Below, piece by piece: positions 58,106 through 64,000 of a DNA stretch of 64,000 bases (positions are counted from its first letter, which is position 1; each line of letters begins with the position of its first letter). Under the pieces are notes generated by a model, which made no database searches, was not told where the DNA came from, and was given only the letters and a program-made list of their open reading frames with translations. Made by a program: the position numbers and the translations under genes. The DNA is from Oscillospiraceae bacterium (GTDB lineage: Bacteria; Bacillota; Clostridia; Oscillospirales; Ruminococcaceae): assembly GCA_017828975.1 (NCBI GenBank), contig JAGAJN010000032.1:37533-101532 (forward strand), read 5' to 3'.

Positions 58106-61100
58106 ATGCCAAAGAAGCAGGATATTAACAAAATTATGATAATCGGCTCGGGTCCTATTATCATCGGTCAGGCGTGCGAATTTGACTATTCGGGTACACA
58201 GGCTTGCAAGGCTCTGAAAAATCTCGGATATGAGATCGTACTGGTAAACTCCAACCCCGCAACCATTATGACAGACCCCGATGTTGCGGATATTACATAT
58301 GTAGAGCCGCTTAATCTGAACAGGCTCACTCAGATAATCGAAAAGGAGCGCCCCGACGCTCTGCTGCCTAATCTGGGCGGTCAGTCGGGACTGAACCTCT
58401 GCTCGGAGCTGTCCGAAGCGGGCGTTCTGGAAAAATACGGCGTTAAGGTGATCGGCGTTCAGGTGGACGCTATCCAGCGCGGTGAGGACCGTATCGAGTT
58501 CAAGAACACTATGAACAAGCTGGGCATCGAAATGGCTCGCAGCCAGGTGGCATATTCCGTTGACGAAGCCGTGAAAATTGCCGAGGAGCTGAAATATCCC
58601 GTTGTTCTCCGTCCCGCTTATACCATGGGCGGCGCTGGCGGCGGTATGGTATACAACGTTGACGAACTGAAGGTTGTCTGCGAAAGAGGACTTCAGGCAA
58701 GCCTCGTGGGTCAGGTGCTGGTCGAGGAATGTATCAGCGGCTGGGAAGAGCTGGAGCTTGAAGTCGTAAGAGATGCCGAAAACAACATCATCACCGTCTG
58801 CTTTATTGAAAATATCGACCCCATCGGCGTTCATACGGGAGATTCCTTCTGTTCCGCACCTATGCTGACCATCTCCGAGGACGTTCAGAAGATACTTGAA
58901 GAACAGGCTTACAAGATCGTTGAAGCTATCGAGGTAATAGGCGGCTGCAACTGTCAGTTCGCTCACGACCCCGAATCGGGCAGAATTGTCGTTATCGAAA
59001 TAAATCCCCGTACCTCCCGTTCCTCCGCTCTGGCTTCCAAGGCAACAGGCTTCCCCATCGCCCTTGTTTCGGCTATGCTGGCATGCGGTCTGACACTTAA
59101 GGAAATTCCCTGCGGAAAGTACGGAACACTTGACAAGTACGTTCCCGACGGAGATTATGTTGTTATCAAGTTCGCTCGCTGGGCATTTGAGAAATTCAAG
59201 GGTGCAGAGGACAAGCTGGGCACTCAGATGCGTGCTGTGGGCGAGGTAATGAGCATCGGCAAGACCTACAAGGAAGCATTCCAGAAGGCTATCCGCAGTC
59301 TTGAAACAGGCAGATACGGTCTTGGCTTTGCAAAGGATTTCCACGAGCTGTCCAAGGACGAGCTGCTCAGAAAGCTTGCATATCCCACCAGCGAAAGACA
59401 GTTTATCATCTACGAGGCACTCCGCAAGGGCGCATCTATCGAGGAAATATATCAGCTGACAAAGATAAAGCACTGGTTCTTGGAGCAGATGCTGGAGCTG
59501 GTCAACGAGGAAGAAGCACTTCTCAAACTGAAAGGTGCTGTTCCCGATGAAAACACTCTCCGTCAGGCTAAGCTGGACGGTTTCAGCGACCGCTATCTCA
59601 GTCAGCTGCTGGATGTTCCCGAGGAGGACATCAGAAACGCAAGATACAAGTACAATATCCGTGAAGCGTGGGAAGGCGTTCACGTAAGCGGTACGGAAAA
59701 TGCTGCTTACTATTATTCCACATATCATCTGCCCAAGGACGAAAGCCCCGTTTCCGACAAGAAAAAGATAATGATCCTTGGCGGCGGTCCCAACAGAATA
59801 GGTCAGGGCATCGAGTTCGACTACTGCTGCGTTCATGCCGCACTTGCCCTGAAAAAGCTGGGCTTTGAGTCCATTATCGTTAACTGTAACCCCGAAACCG
59901 TGTCCACCGACTATGACACCTCCGACAAGCTTTACTTTGAACCCCTCACTCTGGAGGACGTTCTCAGTATCCACGAAAAGGAGAAGCCCGTGGGCGTTAT
60001 CGCACAGTTCGGCGGACAGACTCCCCTTAACCTTGCAGCCGACCTTAAAAAGAACGGCGTAAACATTCTGGGAACATCTCCCGAAACCATCGACCTTGCG
60101 GAGGACAGAGATCATTTCCGTGCAATGATGGACAAGCTGGGAATTCCCATGCCCGAGTCTGGAATGGCTGTAAATGTTGACGAGGCTCTGGAGATCGCAA
60201 ATCGCATCGGCTATCCCGTTATGGTTCGTCCCTCTTACGTTCTCGGCGGACGTGGAATGGAGATAGTTCACGACGACGAGATGATGAAGGTGTATATGTC
60301 CGCAGCTGTCGGAGTTACCCCCGACCGTCCCATTCTTATAGACAGATTCCTTAACCACGCAACCGAGTGCGAAGCTGACGCTATTTCCGACGGTGAGCAT
60401 TGCTTTGTTCCCGCTGTTATGGAGCATATCGAGCTGGCGGGCGTTCATTCGGGAGATTCCGCTTGTATCCTGCCTTCCAAGAATCTCACCGAAAAGCAGA
60501 TCGCAACTATAAAGGATTACACCAAGAAAATTGCCGTTGAAATGGGTGTTTGCGGTCTGATGAATATGCAGTATGCTATTGAGGGCGACACCGTTTACGT
60601 TCTCGAAGCTAACCCCAGAGCGTCCAGAACCGTTCCACTTGTTTCCAAGGTTTGCAGCATCAATATGGTAAAGGTGGCAACGGAGATAATGACTTCGCCT
60701 ATCACGGGAATGAAGTCACCCGTTCCCGAGCTCAAAGACAAGACCATCACACATTACGGCGTAAAGGAAGCCGTGTTCCCCTTCAATATGTTCCAGGAGG
60801 TTGACCCCGTTCTCGGACCCGAAATGCGTTCAACGGGCGAGGTTCTCGGACTTTCCACCTCCTTCGGCGAAGCATATTACAAGGCGCAGGAGGCAACTCA
60901 GACCAGACTTCCCGAGGAGGGCACCGTTCTCCTGTCCGTCTGCGACAGGGACAAGCCCGAGCTGCTTGAAATTGCAAAGGCGTTCTATGACCTTGGCTTC
61001 AAGATCCTTGCAACAGGCAAGAGCTTTGAGATGATAAAGGACGCAGGAATTCCCGTTAAGCGTATCTTCAAGATTTTCGAGGGCGGACGTCCCAACATTG

Positions 61101-61327
61101 CCGACGAGATCGCAAACGGCGAGATTCAGCTTATCATCAACACTCCCGCAGGCAAGACCAGCGCATATGACGACAGCTATATCAGAAAGGCTGCAATCAA
61201 GCACCGTGTTCCCTACATCACCACAATGGCTGCCGCAAAAGCAAGTGCCGACGGTATCAAGGCTATCAAGAACAACACTCATATCGGTGTTAAGTCGCTT
61301 CAGGCATATCATTCTGAGATAAAGTAA
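58106..61327 (+). CDS. carB: Carbamoyl-phosphate synthase large subunit
   Basis: 1073 residues, two homologous halves, each with an ATP-grasp domain. The first half starts IMIIGSGPIIIGQACEFDYSG and includes VVLRPAYTMGGAGGG; the second starts IMILGGGPNRIGQGIEFDYCC and includes VMVRPSYVLGGRGME. The last 140 residues are the allosteric MGS-like domain (LATGKSFEMIKDAGIPV). With CarA it makes carbamoyl phosphate for arginine and pyrimidines. It has its own promoter and terminator; no carA is beside it, which is unusual because carAB normally form an operon. Confidence 0.97.
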   Translation: MPKKQDINKIMIIGSGPIIIGQACEFDYSGTQACKALKNLGYEIVLVNSNPATIMTDPDVADITYVEPLNLNRLTQIIEKERPDALLPNLGGQSGLNLCSELSEAGVLEKYGVKVIGVQVDAIQRGEDRIEFKNTMNKLGIEMARSQVAYSVDEAVKIAEELKYPVVLRPAYTMGGAGGGMVYNVDELKVVCERGLQASLVGQVLVEECISGWEELELEVVRDAENNIITVCFIENIDPIGVHTGDSFCSAPMLTISEDVQKILEEQAYKIVEAIEVIGGCNCQFAHDPESGRIVVIEINPRTSRSSALASKATGFPIALVSAMLACGLTLKEIPCGKYGTLDKYVPDGDYVVIKFARWAFEKFKGAEDKLGTQMRAVGEVMSIGKTYKEAFQKAIRSLETGRYGLGFAKDFHELSKDELLRKLAYPTSERQFIIYEALRKGASIEEIYQLTKIKHWFLEQMLELVNEEEALLKLKGAVPDENTLRQAKLDGFSDRYLSQLLDVPEEDIRNARYKYNIREAWEGVHVSGTENAAYYYSTYHLPKDESPVSDKKKIMILGGGPNRIGQGIEFDYCCVHAALALKKLGFESIIVNCNPETVSTDYDTSDKLYFEPLTLEDVLSIHEKEKPVGVIAQFGGQTPLNLAADLKKNGVNILGTSPETIDLAEDRDHFRAMMDKLGIPMPESGMAVNVDEALEIANRIGYPVMVRPSYVLGGRGMEIVHDDEMMKVYMSAAVGVTPDRPILIDRFLNHATECEADAISDGEHCFVPAVMEHIELAGVHSGDSACILPSKNLTEKQIATIKDYTKKIAVEMGVCGLMNMQYAIEGDTVYVLEANPRASRTVPLVSKVCSINMVKVATEIMTSPITGMKSPVPELKDKTITHYGVKEAVFPFNMFQEVDPVLGPEMRSTGEVLGLSTSFGEAYYKAQEATQTRLPEEGTVLLSVCDRDKPELLEIAKAFYDLGFKILATGKSFEMIKDAGIPVKRIFKIFEGGRPNIADEIANGEIQLIINTPAGKTSAYDDSYIRKAAIKHRVPYITTMAAAKASADGIKAIKNNTHIGVKSLQAYHSEIK

Positions 61328-61358
61328 ATTCTTGTTTTATCTTATACTAAAATAAAAT

Positions 61359-61392
61359 CGTCCCGACAATTTAGTCGGGACGTTTTGTTTTT
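61359..61392 (+). terminator. carB terminator
   Basis: CGTCCCGAC (61359-61367) pairs with GTCGGGACG (61374-61382), then TTTTGTTTTT. TATACTAA flanks it on both sides. Confidence 0.92.
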
Positions 61393-61515
61393 ATACTAAT
61401 CTTTTATCACTATGTAGAAAAAACATAAAAACAATTTACATCATTTCACTAACTTCCATTCAACAGCCACTCTGACAAATTATTAGCTATTTTCCTGAAA
61501 AAATAAAAACTATAT

Positions 61516-61660
61516 CACCCCACCAAAATGTAAAGCAGGGTAAAGAGGGTGGGGTGAAAGGAAAGGGGATTGCAAAGGGGGAAACGTTAGGGGCGGGGGA
61601 AACTCCCTGCTTTGCGTTAGGGTTTGTTGTGTCCCCCGCCCATATAGTTTCCCCCTTTGC
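61516..61660. ncRNA. Two-hairpin structured element with complementary loops
   Basis: Hairpin 1: CACCCCACC (61516-61524) with GGTGGGGTG (61548-61556). Hairpin 2: GCAAAGGGGGAAAC (61572-61585) with GTTTCCCCCTTTGC (61647-61660), then GGGCGGGGGA (61591-61600) with TCCCCCGCCC (61632-61641). Loop 1 has AAAGCAGGG (61532-61540) and loop 2 has CCCTGCTTT (61605-61613): a perfect 9-base kissing match. It lies in a 550-base gap without genes. Either strand could fold, so direction and product are unknown. The stems are seen directly; the RNA role is inferred. Confidence 0.5.
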
Positions 61661-61773
61661 GGGAGAGCCACAAAAGAAACAAAGGTCACAAAGGGGGTGA
61701 GAGAAAAGAAAGTGTATCAAAAGATGCAAATTATCCAATACTCACAACAGAAATATGCTGATAGAAGATTCGT

Positions 61774-61880
61774 ATTATACTAAGAACCAATTAAAAAGTG
61801 TACAAAAAATCAAATAAAAACTTGCGTATATGGTTTTTACGCAGATTTTTTGTCTACACTTTTATTGGTTATTAGTATTA
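61774..61880. mobile_element. MITE-like double-stem hairpin element, copy 2
   Basis: Left arm ATTATACTAAGAACCAATTA and AAAAGTGTA (61774-61802) pairs with TACACTTTTATTGGTTATTA and GTATTAG (about 61855-61881). Inside, AAAAAATC and GATTTTTT pair, and a core like AAAAACTTGCGTATATGG and TTTTTACGC matches copy 1 at 17194-17303. It ends within three bases of the stop codon of the gene at 61884, suggesting insertion or retention right at that gene's end. Confidence 0.6.
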
Positions 61881-61883
61881 GAA

Positions 61884-62462
61884 CTAAAACTTATTCACCG
61901 AAAAATAAAATCCGTCAGAAGTCGGAGCAACAGCCCCCATCAAGGTATCATCAAAATCGCAGCTGTCATAAAGCTCCTTGTCAACGAGAACATTCACCCC
62001 CGCAAGCACCAGAAAATGCCTGTCCTCATTATCCCGAACGATAAATTTATCATCAGCGGTATAGGCGTAAAATATAAAATGCGCTTCATCGCCTGCGGAA
62101 AAATTCTTCTCGCCCTCCTTCTCCCTTCGGTTGGAAATGAAGGTTACCGCAGCCATCAGAGCAGCCATGACCAGCCTGATATAGCCGTAAACAGTCAGCC
62201 CGCCGATAAAAGCGGAAGCCCCTATGACCGCCGCAATGGCGTACAGCGTTATGGCACGGCTGTAAACAAGCGATTTCGGCTTGGACTTAACGCTGCGGAT
62301 TATCTGCATGGAGAAAAAGCTTTTCTGCCAGTCCTCGGGGTCGGCAGCATCACCGCTTCTCAGCTTTACCGCCAGCTCGGGGGACAGCTTGTAATTATTC
62401 TGCTGACAAACGGGAGAAAGCTCGGCGGAGTTGTATATCCTGCCGTTGTGAACTCTGTCCAT
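61884..62462 (-). CDS. Uncharacterised membrane protein
   Basis: About 192 residues; family not recognised. Two close hydrophobic helices (about 70-92 and 96-112), with a short cytoplasmic head and a soluble tail of about 80 residues (HFIFYAYTADDKFIVRDNEDRHFLVLAGV). The layout resembles small PH-like or DUF membrane proteins. ATG 62460-62462 is used, as GGAGGAG precedes it; the gene begins 12 bases after the SGNH hydrolase stop, so the two are co-transcribed. Its own stop abuts a hairpin element, which could act as the transcript end. Confidence 0.7.
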   Translation of the reverse strand: MDRVHNGRIYNSAELSPVCQQNNYKLSPELAVKLRSGDAADPEDWQKSFFSMQIIRSVKSKPKSLVYSRAITLYAIAAVIGASAFIGGLTVYGYIRLVMAALMAAVTFISNRREKEGEKNFSAGDEAHFIFYAYTADDKFIVRDNEDRHFLVLAGVNVLVDKELYDSCDFDDTLMGAVAPTSDGFYFSVNKF

Positions 62463-62474
62463 TTTCTCCTCCAT

Positions 62475-63743
62475 TTACGAAACCATCAGCGCAAGAATAT
62501 CGCAGCCCTTGTCCTCGCAGCCGGGTGCGGGCTTTATCTCCACCGTATGCTTTGCAGGCTCGCCGTAGCGGCTGCAAACCTTGGTTTCCGCATAGCTGCC
62601 CCAGCCGCCGGGGAAGCTGCCGTCGATAGTGCCTTTCTTTTCGCCGTCAATATAGACCTCGTATTTTCCGAGATTTCCGCTAGGCGACCTTCTGAACATT
62701 ACGCCGAAATTGCCAAACTCAACGTCCTTGAACACCAGCGTTCCGCCCGCTTCACAGGACCAGCCGTCGGGGAAATTGCCGTCCACGGTCTTGACCTCGA
62801 AATTCTCGCAGGTTTCGGCGGTGATGTCCTTGGAATTCAGCATATGAGCGTTTGCGTAAATATCTTTAGTAAGGGGCTCGGCGTCGAATGCTTTCGGTTC
62901 TTCGGTAATGCTGTCCAGCTCGGACTCAACGCCGTTTAAATAACGAAGCGCCATCTCCGCAATAAAGCCGTGTCCGATGCTGTTTGGGTGGATGTTGTCG
63001 GGAGAGATAGCCTTCCAATCAAGCGTACCCGCCTGTACCTCGGGGAACACGATGTTCTTGTAGGACAACATGGGCAGGTCGTACTGCTTTCCTATCTCAA
63101 TGTGCGTATCAACAAGGCTGGTGCCGTTTTCCTGAGTGGTGAAAATGAGGATAACAGCGGGGTTGTTGGGCTGGGACAATATCCGTCTTACCAGACTGTC
63201 ATAGCTTTCCTTGTTAACAAGCGCATTCGTGTCATTTACGGAAAATTCCACGAAAACTAAGTCGGGGCAAACGCCGTCCTTAAACAGGTCACGCTCAATT
63301 CTGTGAACGCCTATGTAAGAATCGGTGGCACCTATTCCCGCATTGACATATTCAAGCTCGCCGTTCTTTTCCGCAAGCCCCTGCCAAATACGGGACGCAT
63401 AACATTCGTCGGGAGTCGAAGCAGCCGTTCCCTGAGTGATAGAGCCGCCGATAAATCCCACCGACAGCTTTTCGCCGTTTTTCAGCCGTCTGAGAAAGCT
63501 TGCAACACGGGTCTTATCGCCCTCGCTGATGACTGCCCTTTCGTACATAGCATCGGTAACGCCCGCTTCAAGGTCAACGGGTTCTGTGGGAACTTCGGGT
63601 TCGGTCACAGCGGGAGCAGCAGCGGAAGCTGTTGTTTCTTCGGCGGTGGTTTCGGCAGGAGTGTCCTTCTCCCCGCCGCAGCCCGTCATAGCGGCAAGCA
63701 TAGCGGCAGACAGTACAAAAGCAAGTATTTTTTTATTGTTCAT
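62475..63743 (-). CDS. SGNH/GDSL-hydrolase lipoprotein
   Basis: 422 residues. A lipoprotein signal ends at Cys22 (LAAMTGCGG), followed by a Thr/Ala/Glu-rich linker, so the protein is tethered outside. SGNH blocks are visible: GFIGGSITQG (Ser), YVNAGIGATDS (Gly), VEFSVNDTN (Asn) and SPDNIHPNSIGHG (Asp/His dyad). A C-terminal beta-sandwich of about 150 residues follows. Such enzymes remove acetyl or other esters from hemicellulose, glycans or lipids. The xylose genes nearby make xylan or pectin acetyl groups an attractive guess, but the substrate is not shown. Confidence 0.88.
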   Translation of the reverse strand: MNNKKILAFVLSAAMLAAMTGCGGEKDTPAETTAEETTASAAAPAVTEPEVPTEPVDLEAGVTDAMYERAVISEGDKTRVASFLRRLKNGEKLSVGFIGGSITQGTAASTPDECYASRIWQGLAEKNGELEYVNAGIGATDSYIGVHRIERDLFKDGVCPDLVFVEFSVNDTNALVNKESYDSLVRRILSQPNNPAVILIFTTQENGTSLVDTHIEIGKQYDLPMLSYKNIVFPEVQAGTLDWKAISPDNIHPNSIGHGFIAEMALRYLNGVESELDSITEEPKAFDAEPLTKDIYANAHMLNSKDITAETCENFEVKTVDGNFPDGWSCEAGGTLVFKDVEFGNFGVMFRRSPSGNLGKYEVYIDGEKKGTIDGSFPGGWGSYAETKVCSRYGEPAKHTVEIKPAPGCEDKGCDILALMVS

Positions 63744-63802
63744 AGCAAAAAATCCTTTCCGTTTGCGGTAATATCAATACATAAAATATACCGATAAAGT
63801 AT

Positions 63803-63866
63803 GTAGGGGCGGGGTTTCCCCGCCCGCAAATTTCAAAGTTTGTTCTGAAAATGCGGGACGGGAAAC
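63803..63866. repeat. GC-rich CCCGCCCGCA and CCCGTCCCGCA repeats in opposite sense
   Basis: GTAGGGGCGGGGTTTCCCCG and CCCGCA (63803-63828) are followed by TGCGGGACGGGAAAC (63852-63866), the exact reverse of the 15-mer at 20825-20839. Confidence 0.6.
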
Positions 63867-63880
63867 TGTATAGTGTGATA

Positions 63881-63916
63881 ACATAGTTTACATAATGTGC
63901 AAGGACATAGTTTACA
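63881..63916 (+). mobile_element. Left end of an insertion sequence
   Basis: Two exact ACATAGTTTACA copies (63881-63892 and 63905-63916) 24 bases apart, right before a transposase gene. They look like transposase-binding sites. A relic with the same spacing is at 40529-40564. Confidence 0.65.
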
Positions 63917-63962
63917 ACTTTATGATATACTAAAGGCAGAAAATGTCGAAAGGAGACATAAT

Positions 63963-64000
63963 ATGCCTTGGAAAGAACAAGTGATCGAAACTATGCGAGA
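63963..64000 (+). CDS. Transposase, N-terminal fragment (IS481-like)
   Basis: Only 12 codons are in the window: MPWKEQVIETMR. The MPWKE opening is typical of IS481-type DDE transposases. AAAGGAG lies 7 bases before the ATG, and paired 12-base repeats that look like an insertion-sequence end lie upstream. The gene runs past the right edge, so completeness and family cannot be checked. Confidence 0.5.
   Translation, partial: MPWKEQVIETMR

Noticed and set aside
57977-60448. An 823-codon open frame on the strand opposite carB
   Set aside because: It mirrors carB codon bias, has no ribosome site, no plausible domain and runs across the carB promoter. carB motifs are complete.
61487-61738. An 83-codon minus-strand frame in the carB downstream gap
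   Set aside because: It is fully explained by the GC-rich inverted repeats there, which lack stops; no ribosome site. The structure is the more likely meaning.
1-64000. CRISPR array
   Set aside because: The recurring GTTGAG repeats are short, irregular and scattered over distant gaps without even spacers. No cas genes are present.
1-64000. tRNA or rRNA genes
   Set aside because: No cloverleaf with a T-arm consensus or rRNA-like stretch was noticed in the gaps by eye; a covariance scan was not possible.

Overview
The window looks like chromosomal DNA from a flagellated, xylan- or plant-sugar-using anaerobe of the Clostridia, most like Oscillospiraceae/Ruminococcus. The grounds are Shine-Dalgarno-led genes with sigma-A promoters, a T-box leader, Firmicutes-type gene sets (csoR-copA, fliW-csrA, ftsEX with a LytM factor) and a XylA/XylB pair with a CcpA-like site. 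No rRNA, tRNA or CRISPR array was seen. The species call is inference.

Layout. 0-5 kb: start of an mtnN-like gene (minus), a CsoR-controlled copper operon with a CopA-CopZ fusion, and a membrane diguanylate cyclase. 5-11 kb (minus): nitroreductase, S41 protease, LytM/EnvC-like factor, FtsX, FtsE and a PucR/CdaR-type regulator. 11.7-17 kb (minus): aspartokinase, SDR, GNAT and a chemoreceptor with a very acidic tail. 17.5-20.7 kb (plus): polysaccharide deacetylase, bactofilin and a membrane protein. 20.9-28.6 kb (minus): a tightly packed cassette of SWIM zinc finger, HEAT-like protein, MoxR-type ATPase, DUF5682-like protein and VWA protein. 28.6-37.4 kb (minus): a late flagellar operon behind a clear sigma-28 promoter (flgM, flgN, flgK, flgL, DUF6470, fliW, csrA, fliD, fliS, second chaperone). 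37.5-40.3 kb: NUDIX, sfsA, PfkB kinase and nucleotidyltransferase. 40.7-45.6 kb: T-box, hisS, aspS, a membrane protein and mscL. 45.7-47.2 kb: hflX behind an apparent leader-peptide attenuator.

47.3-49.9 kb (plus): an McrB/McrC-like pair that seems to lack both the DNA-reading and nuclease parts, then a BFD-like ferredoxin. 50-56.4 kb: a GH2 glycosidase, a small unknown protein, and xylA-xylB. 56.5-57.9 kb (minus): a VWA protein. 58.1-61.3 kb: carB. 61.3-64 kb: a structured non-coding element, a hairpin mobile-like element, a membrane protein, an SGNH-hydrolase lipoprotein, and the first codons of a transposase at the right edge.

Intergenic DNA is unusual. At least ten gaps carry short repeats of GTTGAGTGTTGAA or GTGGAAAGTGGAA type, often as facing pairs. 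Two hairpin elements share termini and core, a CCCGTCCCGCA-type repeat recurs, and a relic of the right-edge insertion-sequence end sits near 40.5 kb. The most interesting points are the hflX attenuator, the five-gene SWIM/MoxR/VWA cassette, the stripped-down McrBC pair, and a pair of hairpins at 61.5 kb whose loops are complementary over 9 bases. All calls come from reading the sequence; no database search was made.
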